NCBI RefSeq assembly: GCF_018614195.1
Contig: NZ_JAGGOT010000012.1
Location: forward strand, 62,001-126,000
Length of the DNA stretch: 64,000 bases
Origin: Streptomyces sp. ISL-43
GTDB lineage: Bacteria > Actinomycetota > Actinomycetes > Streptomycetales > Streptomycetaceae
Direction of reading: 5' to 3'
Shown here: piece by piece, positions 9,038 through 18,196 of the stretch
Numbering within the stretch: position 1 is the stretch's first letter
How the letters are laid out: each line of letters starts with the position of its first letter
Notes under the pieces: model-generated
Told to the model about the DNA's origin: nothing
Seen by the model: the letters and a program-made list of their open reading frames with translations, nothing else
Database searches by the model: none
Translations under genes and position numbers: made by a program

Positions 9038-9291
9038 GGCACTCAGGGTCCCGCCCCGGGACGGGACCCCGCTCGGCCTGTGGACGAGCGGGATGCCTGT
9101 GGACAAGGACGTCATCCGGCATACCGCCGGGTCCCGTACACTTCTTGTGGCGATCCGGGTCACCGGGTCGACTTCGCACGTCCCAGCACACCGGCCGCTC
9201 AGGCCGGGTGACAGCGTCTCTCGGTCCCCTCGTCGGGGGCAGGGCGCGACAGGGGCGTCAGGAACCAAACCGAGAAAACAAGGAGATGGCC
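9038..9291 (+). promoter_or_regulatory. Divergent promoter region and rpsB leader
   Basis: This 254-bp gap must carry the promoters for the M23-like gene and for rpsB. A TACACT hexamer at 9137-9142 could be an rpsB -10 element, although no good -35 is spaced from it. The putative 5' leader can form small hairpins (CCGGCC/GGCCGG around 9190-9206 and a CCCC/GGGG pair near 9229-9240). That would fit feedback control by ribosomal protein S2, but it is inference only. Confidence 0.3.
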
Positions 9292-10215
9292 ATGGCCGTC
9301 GTAACGATGCGGGAGCTGCTGGAAAGCGGCGTCCACTTCGGTCACCAGACCCGCCGCTGGAACCCGAAGATGAAGCGCTTCATCTTCACGGAGCGCAACG
9401 GCATCTACATCATCGACCTGCTCCAGTCGCTGTCGTACATCGACCGCGCCTACGAGTTCGTGAAGGAGACCGTCGCCCACGGCGGTTCCATCATGTTCGT
9501 CGGTACCAAGAAGCAGGCCCAGGAGGCCATCGCCGAGCAGGCGACGCGCGTTGGCATGCCGTACGTCAACCAGCGCTGGCTGGGTGGCATGCTCACCAAC
9601 TTCTCCACCGTCTACAAGCGCCTTCAGCGTCTGAAGGAGCTTGAGGCGATCGACTTCGACGACGTCGCCGCGTCGGGTCTCACCAAGAAGGAGCTCCTGG
9701 TCCTCTCTCGCGAGAAGATCAAGCTGGAGAAGACCCTCGGTGGTATCCGCGAGATGTCGAAGGTCCCCAGCGCCGTCTGGATCGTCGACACCAAGAAGGA
9801 GCACATCGCCGTCGGTGAGGCGCGCAAGCTCCACATCCCGGTCGTCGCGATCCTCGACACCAACTGCGACCCCGACGAGGTCGACTACAAGATCCCGGGC
9901 AACGACGACGCGATCCGCTCCGTCACCCTGCTCACCCGCGTGATCGCCGACGCCGTCGCCGAGGGCCTCATCGCCCGTTCCGGTGCCGCCACTGGCGACT
10001 CGAAGCCGGGCGAGAAGGCCGCTGCCGAGCCGCTCGCCGAGTGGGAGCGCGACCTCCTCGAGGGCGAGAAGAAGGCCGACGACGCTGAGGCCGCTCCGGC
10101 CGAGGCCGCTGTCGAGACCCCCGCCGTCGAGGCCGAGGCCGCTCCGGCCGCCGACGCCGAGGTTGTCGCCGAGGCCGTCGTCGAGGCTCCGGCCGCCGAC
10201 GCCGAGCAGGCCTGA
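9292..10215 (+). CDS. rpsB: 30S ribosomal protein S2
   Basis: 307-residue S2, a primary component of the small ribosomal subunit. The core ([90 protein letters not shown]) is complete. The C-terminal 60 residues are an Ala/Glu/Val-rich low-complexity tail typical of Streptomyces S2. ATG 9286 and ATG 9292 are both in frame; AAGGAG at 9280-9285 abuts the first and is 6 nt from the second, so 9292 is chosen. It is followed by tsf as in most bacteria. Confidence 0.97.
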   Translation: MAVVTMRELLESGVHFGHQTRRWNPKMKRFIFTERNGIYIIDLLQSLSYIDRAYEFVKETVAHGGSIMFVGTKKQAQEAIAEQATRVGMPYVNQRWLGGMLTNFSTVYKRLQRLKELEAIDFDDVAASGLTKKELLVLSREKIKLEKTLGGIREMSKVPSAVWIVDTKKEHIAVGEARKLHIPVVAILDTNCDPDEVDYKIPGNDDAIRSVTLLTRVIADAVAEGLIARSGAATGDSKPGEKAAAEPLAEWERDLLEGEKKADDAEAAPAEAAVETPAVEAEAAPAADAEVVAEAVVEAPAADAEQA

Positions 10216-10227
10216 CCCACTGAGAGC

Positions 10228-10309
10228 GCCCGGCGTTCACGCGCCGGGCACTCACAGCACGGACGATGACGGCGGGGGAGCCGCGCCACGAGCGCGTCTC
10301 CTCCGCCGT
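10228..10309 (+). terminator. Two stable hairpins in the rpsB-tsf gap
   Basis: The first hairpin pairs GCCCGGCG (10228-10235) with CGCCGGGC (10242-10249). The second pairs ACGGCGGGGGAG (10269-10280) with CTCCTCCGCCGT (10298-10309), 12 bp with one G-U. With tsf beginning 42 bp later, these look like an attenuator or processing site that sets the rpsB:tsf ratio rather than a full stop. Confidence 0.45.
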
Positions 10310-10350
10310 TCACCCGTAGATCCACGACTTCGAGAGAGAATCACAGACTC

Positions 10351-11187
10351 ATGGCGAACTACACCGCCGCTGACGTCAAGAAGCTCCGCGAGCTCACCGG
10401 CGTCGGCATGCTTGACTGCAAGAACGCGCTGGTCGAGGCCGACGGTGACGTCGACAAGGCCGTCGAGGCGCTCCGCATCAAGGGTCAGAAGGGCGTCGCC
10501 AAGCGCGAGGGCCGTTCTGCCGAGAATGGTGCCGTCGTCTCCGTCATCTCCGACGACAACACCTCCGGTGTCATCGTCGAGCTGAAGTGCGAGACGGACT
10601 TCGTCGCCAAGGGCGAGAAGTTCCTGGCCGTCACCAACGAGCTGGCCGCGCACATCGCCGCGACGTCCCCGGCCGACACCGAGGCGCTCCTCGCGTCCGA
10701 GATCGCCCCCGGCAAGACCGTCCAGGCGTTCGTGGACGAGGCCAACGCCAACCTCGGCGAGAAGATCGTCCTGGACCGCTTCGCGCAGTTCACCGGCGGT
10801 TACGTCTCGGCGTACATGCACCGCACGATGCCCGACCTGCCGTTCCAGATCGGCGTCCTGGTCGAGCTCGACAAGGAGAACGCCGAGGTCGCCCGCGGCG
10901 TCGCGCAGCACATCGCCGCGTTCGCGCCGAAGTGGCTCTCCAAGGAGGACGTGCCGGCCGAGGTCGTCGAGTCCGAGCGTCGCGTGGCCGAAGAGGTCAC
11001 CCGCGCGGAGGGCAAGCCCGAGGCTGCCCTGCCGAAGATCGTCGAGGGTCGTGTCAACGGCTTCTTCCGCGACAACACGCTGCTCGGCCAGGCTTACGCC
11101 CTGGACGCCAAGAAGTCCGTCCAGAAGGTTCTGGACGAGGCCGGTGTCACCCTGGTGCGCTTCTCGCGCATCAAGGTCGGCATCTGA
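10351..11187 (+). CDS. tsf: Elongation factor Ts
   Basis: 278-residue EF-Ts, the guanine nucleotide exchange factor that recycles EF-Tu. The UBA-like N-terminus (MANYTAADVKKLRELTGVGMLDCKNALVEADGDVDKAVEALR) and the EF-Ts signature around CETDFVAKGEKFLAV are plain, followed by the core domain and a C-terminal YALDAKKSVQKVLDEAG segment. The ATG is preceded by GAGAGAGAATC. Length and position after rpsB are standard. Confidence 0.97.
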   Translation: MANYTAADVKKLRELTGVGMLDCKNALVEADGDVDKAVEALRIKGQKGVAKREGRSAENGAVVSVISDDNTSGVIVELKCETDFVAKGEKFLAVTNELAAHIAATSPADTEALLASEIAPGKTVQAFVDEANANLGEKIVLDRFAQFTGGYVSAYMHRTMPDLPFQIGVLVELDKENAEVARGVAQHIAAFAPKWLSKEDVPAEVVESERRVAEEVTRAEGKPEAALPKIVEGRVNGFFRDNTLLGQAYALDAKKSVQKVLDEAGVTLVRFSRIKVGI

Positions 11188-11276
11188 GTCCGTCCGTACG
11201 CGACGGACACCGGACCCCGGTAGGGTCTGAAGCAGTCGTCCGCGTCCGCGCAGGACGACCGCAGATCTGACGAGGA

Positions 11277-11321
11277 GGCCATTGCCGTAGAGGGAACCGC
11301 GAGGACCCACCGGCAATGGCC
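11277..11321 (+). terminator. 11-bp perfect hairpin between tsf and pyrH
   Basis: GGCCATTGCCG (11277-11287) pairs perfectly with CGGCAATGGCC (11311-11321), with a 23-nt loop, followed directly by TTCTTCG. This is a good intrinsic-terminator shape ending the rpsB-tsf transcript. It also lies only 29 nt before the pyrH ATG, so pyrH must either initiate very close by or rely on read-through. Confidence 0.6.
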
Positions 11322-11349
11322 TTCTTCGTATGTGCACGAGGAGATCTCC

Positions 11350-12129
11350 ATGAATCAGGGCGTGGACACCCACACCGCTTCCGACGACAAGAGCGACCAG
11401 GACAAGAAGGGCCGCCGCTTCATGCTGAAGCTGTCGGGCGAGGCCTTCTCCGGTGGCGGAGGACTGGGCGTCGACCCCGACGTCGTCCACGCCATCGCGC
11501 GCGAGATCGCCGCGGTGGTCCGCGACGGCTCGGAGATCGCTGTCGTGATCGGCGGCGGCAACTTCTTCCGCGGCGCCGAACTGCAGCAGCGCGGCATGGA
11601 CCGGGCCCGGTCCGACTACATGGGCATGCTCGGCACGGTCATGAACTGCCTCGCCCTCCAGGACTTCCTGGAGAAGGAGGGCATCGACTCCCGGGTCCAG
11701 ACCGCCATCACCATGGGCCAGGTCGCCGAGCCGTACATCCCGCTGCGCGCCGTGCGCCACCTGGAGAAGGGCCGCGTCGTCATCTTCGGCGCCGGCATGG
11801 GCATGCCCTACTTCTCCACCGACACCACGGCCGCCCAGCGCGCCCTGGAGATCGACGCGGAAGCCCTGCTCATGGGCAAGAACGGCGTCGACGGGGTCTA
11901 CGACTCGGACCCCAAGAAGAACCCGGACGCCGTGAAGTTCGACGCGCTGGAATACAGCGAGGTGCTCTCCCGCGACCTCAAGGTCGCCGATGCCACCGCC
12001 ATCACGCTGTGCCGCGACAACAAGCTGCCGATCCTGGTCTTCGAGCTGCTCGCCGAGGGCAATATCGCGCGCGCCGTCAAGGGTGAGAAGATCGGCACGC
12101 TCGTCAGCGACCAGAGCACCCGGGCCTGA
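11350..12129 (+). CDS. pyrH: UMP kinase
   Basis: 259-residue bacterial UMP kinase (amino acid kinase fold), which phosphorylates UMP to UDP in pyrimidine synthesis. The family core is present: [70 protein letters not shown] and [23 protein letters not shown] 11350 is preceded by GAGGAGATCTCC; the frame opens slightly earlier at 11332. A Streptomyces-type hydrophilic N-terminus of about 20 residues precedes the fold. It lies between tsf and frr, the common bacterial order. Confidence 0.97.
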   Translation: MNQGVDTHTASDDKSDQDKKGRRFMLKLSGEAFSGGGGLGVDPDVVHAIAREIAAVVRDGSEIAVVIGGGNFFRGAELQQRGMDRARSDYMGMLGTVMNCLALQDFLEKEGIDSRVQTAITMGQVAEPYIPLRAVRHLEKGRVVIFGAGMGMPYFSTDTTAAQRALEIDAEALLMGKNGVDGVYDSDPKKNPDAVKFDALEYSEVLSRDLKVADATAITLCRDNKLPILVFELLAEGNIARAVKGEKIGTLVSDQSTRA

Positions 12130-12153
12130 GGGCTCGGGCCCGAGCACACCGCT

Positions 12154-12184
12154 GCCGGTTCGAACCCCGCCGGGCCGAACCGGC
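12154..12184 (+). terminator. Hairpin in the pyrH-frr gap
   Basis: GCCGGTTCG (12154-12162) pairs with CGAACCGGC (12176-12184). Just upstream, 12131-12144 (GCTCGGGCCCGAGC) is a perfect 14-nt palindrome. The pair could attenuate transcription between pyrH and frr. Confidence 0.4.
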
Positions 12185-12228
12185 TCCGCCCGCCTGAACC
12201 ATCCATTTCTGACATGCAGGAGCACGTG

Positions 12229-12786
12229 GTGACCGAAGAGATCCTCCTCGAGGCCGAGGAGAAGATGGAAAAGGCCGTCGTCGTCGCCAAGGAAGACTTC
12301 GCCGCGATTCGCACCGGTCGTGCGCACCCGGCGATGTTCAACAAGATCGTGGCGGAGTACTACGGCGCCATCACGCCCATCAACCAGCTCGCCTCCTTCT
12401 CGGTGCCCGAGCCGCGCATGGCCATCGTGACCCCGTTCGACAAGAGCGCCCTGCGCAACATCGAGCAGGCCATCCGCGACTCCGACCTGGGCGTCAACCC
12501 CAGCAACGACGGCAGCATCATCCGGGTGACCTTCCCCGAGCTGACGCAGGACCGCCGCAAGGAGTACATCAAGGTCGCGCGCACCAAGGCCGAGGACTCC
12601 AAGGTCTCGATCCGCGCCATCCGCCGCAAGGCGAAGGACGCCCTCGACAAGCTCGTCAAGGACAAGGAAGCCGGCGAGGACGAGGTGCGCCGCGCCGAGA
12701 AGGAGCTCGACGACACCACCGCGAAGTACGTCGCGCAGGTGGACGAGCTGCTCAAGCACAAGGAAGCCGAGCTCCTCGAAGTCTGA
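12229..12786 (+). CDS. frr: Ribosome recycling factor
   Basis: 185-residue RRF, which with EF-G splits post-termination ribosomes. The full two-domain sequence is visible ([37 protein letters not shown], the [11 protein letters not shown] hinge and the C-terminal helix). GTG 12229 is preferred over ATG 12214: CAGGAG at 12217-12222 sits 6 nt before it, and the resulting length equals the Streptomyces norm. Its stop overlaps the cdsA start by one base (TGATG). Confidence 0.96.
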   Translation: MTEEILLEAEEKMEKAVVVAKEDFAAIRTGRAHPAMFNKIVAEYYGAITPINQLASFSVPEPRMAIVTPFDKSALRNIEQAIRDSDLGVNPSNDGSIIRVTFPELTQDRRKEYIKVARTKAEDSKVSIRAIRRKAKDALDKLVKDKEAGEDEVRRAEKELDDTTAKYVAQVDELLKHKEAELLEV

Positions 12787-13865
12787 TGAACGACACTTCC
12801 TGGCAGCCGGAGCCGGTTCCGGCGGGTCCCGCATACGATGCGCAGGCGGGCCCGCACACTCGGCCCATGCCCATCGTGCCCGATGCCGCCGGCCGTGACT
12901 TCGACGACCGGGAAGCACGCGATCGGGGGGCCGCCGCTGACGGCGGCTCCCTCTTCCGCGCCGAGACGCCGCCGCAGGAGCCCATGCCCAGCCCCCCGCC
13001 GCCCCCGCCTTCGTCGGCACCGCAGGACCCCCCGCCACCGCCTCAGAAGAAGCGTGCGGGGCGGGATCTGCGTGCCGCCATAGGGGTCGGCGTCGGCCTC
13101 GGCGCGGTGATCTTCGCTTCGCTGTTCATCGTCAAGGCGGTCTTCGTCGGCGTCGTCGTCGTCGCGGTCGTCGTGGGCCTGTGGGAGCTCACTTCCCGGC
13201 TCCAGGAGAAGAAGGGCGTCAAGGCCCCGCTGGTCCCGCTCGCTATCGGCGGCGCGGCGATGGTCATCGCCGGGTACGTCCGCGGGGCCGAGGGCGCCTG
13301 GGTGGCGATGGCCCTGACGGCCCTCGCGGTCCTGGTCTGGCGGATGACCGAACCGCCCGAGGACTACCTCAAGGACGTCACCGCCGGGGTCTTCGCGGCG
13401 TTCTACGTGCCCTTCCTGGCCACGTTCGTCGCGATGCTGCTCACCGCCGAGGACGGGCCGCAGCGCGTGGTCACCTTCCTGGTCCTGACCGTCGTCAGCG
13501 ATACCGGGGCCTACGCGGTGGGCTGGCGCTTCGGCAAGACCAAGCTCGCCCCGCGCATCAGCCCCGGCAAGACCCGCGAAGGGCTCCTGGGGGCCGTGGC
13601 CTTCGCGATGGCGGCCGGCGCGCTGTGCATGGAGTTCCTGATCGACGGGGGCGTCTGGTGGCAGGGCCTGCTGCTGGGCCTGGCCGTCGCGGTCAGCGCC
13701 ACGCTGGGCGACCTCGGCGAGTCCATGATCAAGAGGGACCTCGGCATCAAGGACATGGGCACGCTGCTGCCGGGTCACGGCGGCATCATGGACCGGCTGG
13801 ACTCCCTGCTGCCCACCGCCCCGGTGGTGTGGCTGCTGCTGGCGGCGTTCGTGGGTACGGGCTGA
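12786..13865 (+). CDS. cdsA: Phosphatidate cytidylyltransferase
   Basis: 359-residue integral membrane enzyme that makes CDP-diacylglycerol from phosphatidic acid and CTP, the branch point of phospholipid synthesis. A hydrophilic, Pro-rich N-terminal extension of about 95 residues precedes roughly eight membrane segments. The CDP-diglyceride synthetase signature is intact near the C-terminus (GESMIKRDLGIKDMGTLLPG followed by HGGIMDRLD). The ATG overlaps the frr stop, so the two are coupled. A terminator-like hairpin follows. Confidence 0.95.
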   Translation: MNDTSWQPEPVPAGPAYDAQAGPHTRPMPIVPDAAGRDFDDREARDRGAAADGGSLFRAETPPQEPMPSPPPPPPSSAPQDPPPPPQKKRAGRDLRAAIGVGVGLGAVIFASLFIVKAVFVGVVVVAVVVGLWELTSRLQEKKGVKAPLVPLAIGGAAMVIAGYVRGAEGAWVAMALTALAVLVWRMTEPPEDYLKDVTAGVFAAFYVPFLATFVAMLLTAEDGPQRVVTFLVLTVVSDTGAYAVGWRFGKTKLAPRISPGKTREGLLGAVAFAMAAGALCMEFLIDGGVWWQGLLLGLAVAVSATLGDLGESMIKRDLGIKDMGTLLPGHGGIMDRLDSLLPTAPVVWLLLAAFVGTG

Positions 13866-14000
13866 TCCCTGCTGCCGTCGCCGGCACGGGCTGACACGGC
13901 CCGGCGGAGCACCCGGTCGGGGGCTTCTCACCGGGGGACCCCGCCCAGGCGGGCGACGTATCACGAAAAGCCTCGGCGGGGCCGGGGCGGTTACTCTTGG

Positions 14001-14028
14001 AAGGCGCGCTGCTTCTGCGGCGCGCCTT
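14001..14028 (+). terminator. Intrinsic terminator after cdsA
   Basis: AAGGCGCGC (14001-14009) pairs perfectly with GCGCGCCTT (14020-14028), loop 10 nt, followed by TCGTCTT. It lies 23 nt before the rlmN ATG. The preceding 13866-14000 stretch shows no gene. Confidence 0.65.
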
Positions 14029-14051
14029 TCGTCTTACAAGGAGTACCTGCC

Positions 14052-15164
14052 ATGGCCCGCCCTGTCCCGGGAGAGCTCACTTTCGTCGCCCCTCGTGGAG
14101 CGAAGAAGCCGCCCCGGCACCTCGCCGACCTCACCCCCGAGGAGCGCCGGGAGGCCGTCGCCGCGATCGGTGAGAAGCCGTTCCGGGCCAAGCAGCTCTC
14201 CCAGCACTACTTCGCCCGCTACGCGCACGACCCGGCCGAGTGGACCGACATTCCGGCGGGCTCCCGCGAGAAGCTCCGCGACGAGCTGCTGCCGGACCTG
14301 ATGAACGTCATCCGCCACATCTCCTGTGACGACGACACCACCCGCAAGACCCTGTGGAAGCTGCACGACGGCACGCTCGTCGAGTCCGTGCTGATGCGCT
14401 ACCCCGACCGGGTCACCATGTGTATCTCCTCGCAGGCCGGCTGCGGCATGAACTGTCCGTTCTGTGCCACCGGCCAGGCCGGTCTCGACCGGAACCTGTC
14501 CACCGCCGAGATCGTCCACCAGATCGTCGACGGCATGCGCGCCCTGCGCGACGGCGAGGTCCCCGGCGGGCCGGCCCGGCTGTCGAACATCGTCTTCATG
14601 GGAATGGGCGAGCCGCTCGCCAACTACAACCGCGTCGTCGGCGCCATCCGCCGCCTCACCGACCCGGAGCCCGACGGCCTGGGCCTGTCCCAGCGCGGGA
14701 TCACCGTCTCCACCGTCGGCCTGGTGCCGGCCATGCTGCGCTTCGCCGACGAGGGCTTCAAGTGCCGCCTCGCCGTCTCGCTGCACGCGCCGGACGACGA
14801 GCTGCGCGACACGCTGGTCCCCGTGAACACCCGCTGGAACGTCCGCGAGGTGCTCGGCGCGGCCTGGGAGTACGCGGAGAAGTCCGGCCGCCGGATCTCC
14901 ATCGAGTACGCCCTGATCCGCGACATCAACGACCAGGCCTGGCGTGGCGACCTGCTCGGCAAGCTGCTCAAGGGCAAGCGCGTACACGTCAACCTGATCC
15001 CGCTGAACCCGACGCCGGGCTCGAAGTGGACCGCCTCGCGGCCCGAGGACGAGAAGGCGTTCGTGGAGGCCATCGCCCGCCACGGCGTGCCGGTCACCGT
15101 ACGTGACACCCGCGGTCAGGAGATCGACGGCGCGTGCGGTCAGCTCGCCGCCTCGGAGCGCTGA
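14052..15164 (+). CDS. rlmN: 23S rRNA (adenine2503-C2)-methyltransferase RlmN
   Basis: 370-residue radical-SAM enzyme that methylates C2 of A2503 in 23S rRNA and A37 in some tRNAs. The cluster motif CGMNCPFC supplies C131, C135 and C138. [12 protein letters not shown], the [10 protein letters not shown] block and the C-terminal [12 protein letters not shown] with the conserved second catalytic Cys are all present. ATG 14052 follows AAGGAGTACCTGCC. The gene stands alone between the cdsA terminator and a palindrome. Confidence 0.97.
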   Translation: MARPVPGELTFVAPRGAKKPPRHLADLTPEERREAVAAIGEKPFRAKQLSQHYFARYAHDPAEWTDIPAGSREKLRDELLPDLMNVIRHISCDDDTTRKTLWKLHDGTLVESVLMRYPDRVTMCISSQAGCGMNCPFCATGQAGLDRNLSTAEIVHQIVDGMRALRDGEVPGGPARLSNIVFMGMGEPLANYNRVVGAIRRLTDPEPDGLGLSQRGITVSTVGLVPAMLRFADEGFKCRLAVSLHAPDDELRDTLVPVNTRWNVREVLGAAWEYAEKSGRRISIEYALIRDINDQAWRGDLLGKLLKGKRVHVNLIPLNPTPGSKWTASRPEDEKAFVEAIARHGVPVTVRDTRGQEIDGACGQLAASER

Positions 15165-15186
15165 TTTTCGCCAGTCGAGGTTCACA

Positions 15187-15214
15187 TTCGGCCACGGGGT
15201 ACCCTGTGGCCGAA
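15187..15214 (+). terminator. 28-bp near-perfect palindrome after rlmN
   Basis: TTCGGCCAC (15187-15195) pairs with GTGGCCGAA (15206-15214), and the ten central bases GGGGTACCCT also pair apart from one G-T. RNA from this site forms a long hairpin followed by CCAATTT, so termination of rlmN is the simplest reading. Being symmetrical DNA just ahead of the riboswitch leader, it could also be an operator. Confidence 0.5.
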
Positions 15215-15227
15215 CCAATTTCATATT

Positions 15228-15320
15228 CCGACAGGGGAGCGCCACAGCGCTGAGAGTGCGGTAACCGTCACCGCAGACCCTCTGAACCTCGCCCCGGTCA
15301 TTCGGGGTAGGAAGTTCGGT
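15228..15320 (+). promoter_or_regulatory. TPP (THI-element) riboswitch
   Basis: The conserved thi-box sequences are present in order: GGGGAGC..., CTGAGAGTGCGGTAAC, then AGACCCTCTGAACCT, and GGGTAGGAAG. These are the pyrimidine- and pyrophosphate-sensing arms of the thiamine pyrophosphate aptamer. The outer stem pairs CCGA at 15228-15231 with TTCGG at 15315-15319. It sits directly ahead of a thiamine ABC importer and should shut the operon off when TPP is abundant. Confidence 0.93.
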
Positions 15321-15338
15321 CATCACTCAAGCTGTTGC

Positions 15339-15407
15339 GCCCTGCCCGGCGTCCGCTCCCACAGAGCGCCGGGCGGGGCCGCGTCTTCTCCTGGACATCC
15401 CAGGAGG
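15339..15407 (+). promoter_or_regulatory. Riboswitch expression platform
   Basis: Two hairpins follow the TPP aptamer. GCCCTGCCCGGCG (15339-15351) pairs with CGCCGGGCGGGGC (15367-15379), 13 bp with one G-U, followed by CGCGTCTTCT, which resembles a terminator. CCTGG (15390-15394) pairs with CCAGG (15400-15404), which covers part of the AGGAGG ribosome-binding site (15402-15407) of the binding-protein gene. Both transcriptional and translational control are possible. Confidence 0.6.
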
Positions 15408-15416
15408 AAAATCACA

Positions 15417-16517
15417 GTGAGCACCACCAAGAAGCTCGCGGGCGTCGCACTCGCGGCCGCGCTCGGCGTCACCACGCTCAGTGCCTGCGGCGGCTCCGAC
15501 GCCAAGGACAAGTCCGCGGGCGCGAGCGACGCCCCCAAGTCCAAGACGGTCACCCTCGTCTCGCACGACTCCTTCAACGTGACCGACACGGTCCTCAAGG
15601 AGTTCGAGCAGCAGAGCGGCTACACCGTCAAGGTCCTGAAGTCGGGAGACGCGGGCGCGGCGCTGAACCAGGAGATCCTGACCAAGGGCTCCCCGCGCGG
15701 CGACGTCTTCTTCGGCGTGGACAACACGCTCCTCTCGCGCGCCCTCGACAACGGCATCTTCACGCCGTACGAGGCCAAGGGGCTGGCCGGGGTGAAGCCG
15801 GAGTTCGTGCTGGACAAGGAGCACCGGGTCACCCCGATCGACTCCGGCGACATCTGCGTCAACTACGACAAGGCCTACTTCGCCGACAAGAAGATCGCCC
15901 CGCCGCAGACGCTGGACGACCTGATCAAGCCGGAGTACAAGAACCTGCTGGTCACCGAGAACGCCGCGACCTCCTCGCCCGGTCTCGGCTTCCTCCTCGC
16001 CTCCGTCGGCAAGTACGGCGAGGACGGCTGGAAGGACTACTGGAGCAAGCTGAAGGCCAACGGCGTCGAGGTCGTCGACGGCTGGGAGCAGGCCTACAAC
16101 GAGCGCTTCTCCGCTTCGGCGGGCGGCAAGAAGGCCAAGGGCGACCGCCCGCTGGTCGTCTCCTACGCCTCCAGCCCGCCGGTCGAGGTGCTCTACGGTG
16201 AGCCGCAGCCGGCCGAGGCCCCGACGGGCGTCGCGACCGGTACGTGCTTCCGGCAGACCGAGTTCGCGGGTCTGCTCAAGGGCGCGAAGAACGAAGAGGG
16301 CGGCAAGGCGCTCCTGGACTTCCTGATCTCCAAGAAGTTCCAGGAGGACATGCCGCTCCAGATGTTCGTGAACCCCGTGACCAAGGACGCGACGCTGCCC
16401 GAGCTCTTCACGAAGCACGGCGTCGTGATCGAGAAGCCCGAGACGGTCGCCCCGGATGCCATCGCGAAGAACCGCGACCAGTGGGTCAAGGCGTGGTCGA
16501 CGCTCGTCGTGAAGTAG
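15417..16517 (+). CDS. thiB: Thiamine ABC transporter substrate-binding lipoprotein
   Basis: 366-residue periplasmic-type binding protein anchored as a lipoprotein: signal peptide plus lipobox LSAC with Cys24. The mature protein follows the ThiB/thiamine-binding pattern (VTLVSHDSFNVTDTVLKEFEQQSGYTV, DVFFGVDNTLLSRAL, GFLLASVGKYGEDGWKDYW). The GTG start is 9 nt after AGGAGG. The upstream TPP riboswitch and the two downstream ABC genes, separated by 1-bp overlaps, make thiamine or a thiamine phosphate the likely ligand. The exact vitamer is inference. Confidence 0.92.
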   Translation: MSTTKKLAGVALAAALGVTTLSACGGSDAKDKSAGASDAPKSKTVTLVSHDSFNVTDTVLKEFEQQSGYTVKVLKSGDAGAALNQEILTKGSPRGDVFFGVDNTLLSRALDNGIFTPYEAKGLAGVKPEFVLDKEHRVTPIDSGDICVNYDKAYFADKKIAPPQTLDDLIKPEYKNLLVTENAATSSPGLGFLLASVGKYGEDGWKDYWSKLKANGVEVVDGWEQAYNERFSASAGGKKAKGDRPLVVSYASSPPVEVLYGEPQPAEAPTGVATGTCFRQTEFAGLLKGAKNEEGGKALLDFLISKKFQEDMPLQMFVNPVTKDATLPELFTKHGVVIEKPETVAPDAIAKNRDQWVKAWSTLVVK

Positions 16518-18196
16518 TGGGACGAGTGGATGCCGCCCCGAAGGAGAGCGGGCGGGCCACGGTCGTCAGGCTCGCTCTGATGGCCGTCCCGCTCCTCTTC
16601 TTCGGGCTGTTCTTCGCGTATCCCGTCGCCGCGATCGTCGGGCGCGGGCTCAAGACCGACACCGGCTGGCAGTTCGGCCGGATCGGCGAGGTGCTGGCCA
16701 GGCCCGACATCGGTGACGTGCTCTGGTTCACCACCTGGCAGGCGCTCGCCTCGACGGTGCTCACGCTCCTGATCGCACTCCCCGGCGCGTACGTCTTCGC
16801 GCGCTTCGAGTTCCCCGGCAAGCAACTGCTGCGGGCGCTCGTGACGGTGCCGTTCGTGCTGCCGACCGTCGTGGTCGGCACCGCCTTCCTGGCGCTCGTG
16901 GGGCGGGGCGGTCTGCTGGACGAGGTGTGGGGGATCCGCCTCGACACGACCGTGTGGGCGATCCTGCTGGCGCACGTCTTCTTCAACTACGCCGTCGTCA
17001 TCCGCACCGTCGGCGGCCTGTGGGCGCAGCTGGACCCGCGCCAGGAGGAGGCCGCCCGGGTACTGGGCGCCGGGCGGTTCGCCGCCTGGCGGCGCGTGAC
17101 GCTGCCCGCGCTGGCTCCGGCGGTGGCCGCCGCTTCGCTGATGGTGTTCCTGTTCACCTTCTCCTCCTTCGGCGTCGTGCAGATCCTGGGCGGGCCCTCG
17201 TACTCCACCCTGGAGGTGGAGGTCTACCGGCAGACCGCGCAGCTCCTGGACCTGCCGACGGCCGCCGTACTGACGATGGTGCAGTTCGCCGCCATCGGCG
17301 CGATCCTCGGTGTGCACGCCTGGACCGTGCGCAAGCGGGAGACCGCGCTGCGGCTCGTGGACCCGGGGCGGACCACGCACCGGCCGCGCGGCCGGGCGCA
17401 GCGGGCCCTGCTCGGCGGGGTGCTCCTGACGGTGGCGCTGCTGATCGTGCTCCCGCTCGGCGTGCTCGTGGAACGGTCCCTCGACGCCCCCGGCGGCTAC
17501 GGCCTCGGCTTCTACCGGGCGCTCCAGGAAGTCGGCGCCGGCGGCGGGACCTTCCTGGTGCCGCCGCTCGAGGCGATCTGGAACTCCCTGCAGTACGCCC
17601 TGGCCGCCACCGCCATCGCGCTGGCCGTCGGCGGGCTCGCGGCCGCCGCCCTGACCCGGCGCGCGGGCCGCTTCGTACGCGGCTTCGACGCGCTGCTGAT
17701 GCTGCCGCTCGGGGTATCGGCCGTGACGGTCGGCTTCGGCTTCCTCATCACCCTCGACGAGCCGCCGCTGGACCTGCGGACCTCGTGGATCCTGGTGCCG
17801 CTGGCCCAGGCGCTGGTGGGCGTGCCGTTCGTCGTACGGACCATGCTGCCCGTGCTGCGCGCGGTGGACGAGCGGCTGCGGGAGGCCGCCGCCGTGCTCG
17901 GCGCGTCCCCGCTGCGGGTCTGGCGGGAGGTGGACCTGCCGATGGTGCGGCGGGCCCTGCTGATCGCGGCCGGCTTCGCCTTCGCCGTTTCCCTCGGGGA
18001 GTTCGGGGCGACCGTCTTCATCGCGCGGCCGGACCATCCGACGCTGCCGGTCGCCGTGGCGCGGCTGCTGGGCCGGGCGGGGCAGATGAACTACGGGCAG
18101 GCGATGGCCCTGAGCACGATCCTGATGCTGGTGTGCGCGGTGTCCCTGCTGGCGCTGGAGCGACTGCGACCCGACAAGACCTCCGGAGAGTTCTGA
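16517..18196 (+). CDS. thiP: Thiamine ABC transporter permease, fused two-domain type
   Basis: 559-residue inner-membrane permease with two homologous halves (about residues 20-270 and 300-555), each ending in an EAA-type loop (EEAARVLGAGRFAAWRRVTLPAL and EAAAVLGASPLRVWREVDLPMV). This tandem architecture is usual for ThiP and FbpB-type importers. GTG 16517 shares one base with the thiB stop; GTG 16526 is an alternative. The next gene's ATG overlaps its stop. Together with ThiB and the ATPase it forms a complete thiamine importer under the TPP riboswitch. Confidence 0.92.
   Translation: MGRVDAAPKESGRATVVRLALMAVPLLFFGLFFAYPVAAIVGRGLKTDTGWQFGRIGEVLARPDIGDVLWFTTWQALASTVLTLLIALPGAYVFARFEFPGKQLLRALVTVPFVLPTVVVGTAFLALVGRGGLLDEVWGIRLDTTVWAILLAHVFFNYAVVIRTVGGLWAQLDPRQEEAARVLGAGRFAAWRRVTLPALAPAVAAASLMVFLFTFSSFGVVQILGGPSYSTLEVEVYRQTAQLLDLPTAAVLTMVQFAAIGAILGVHAWTVRKRETALRLVDPGRTTHRPRGRAQRALLGGVLLTVALLIVLPLGVLVERSLDAPGGYGLGFYRALQEVGAGGGTFLVPPLEAIWNSLQYALAATAIALAVGGLAAAALTRRAGRFVRGFDALLMLPLGVSAVTVGFGFLITLDEPPLDLRTSWILVPLAQALVGVPFVVRTMLPVLRAVDERLREAAAVLGASPLRVWREVDLPMVRRALLIAAGFAFAVSLGEFGATVFIARPDHPTLPVAVARLLGRAGQMNYGQAMALSTILMLVCAVSLLALERLRPDKTSGEF

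Noticed and set aside
10252..13038. 928-codon open frame on the minus strand across tsf, pyrH, frr and the cdsA start
   Set aside because: It is antisense to four strongly conserved genes and reads as low-complexity GC-bias protein; the real genes explain the codon pattern.
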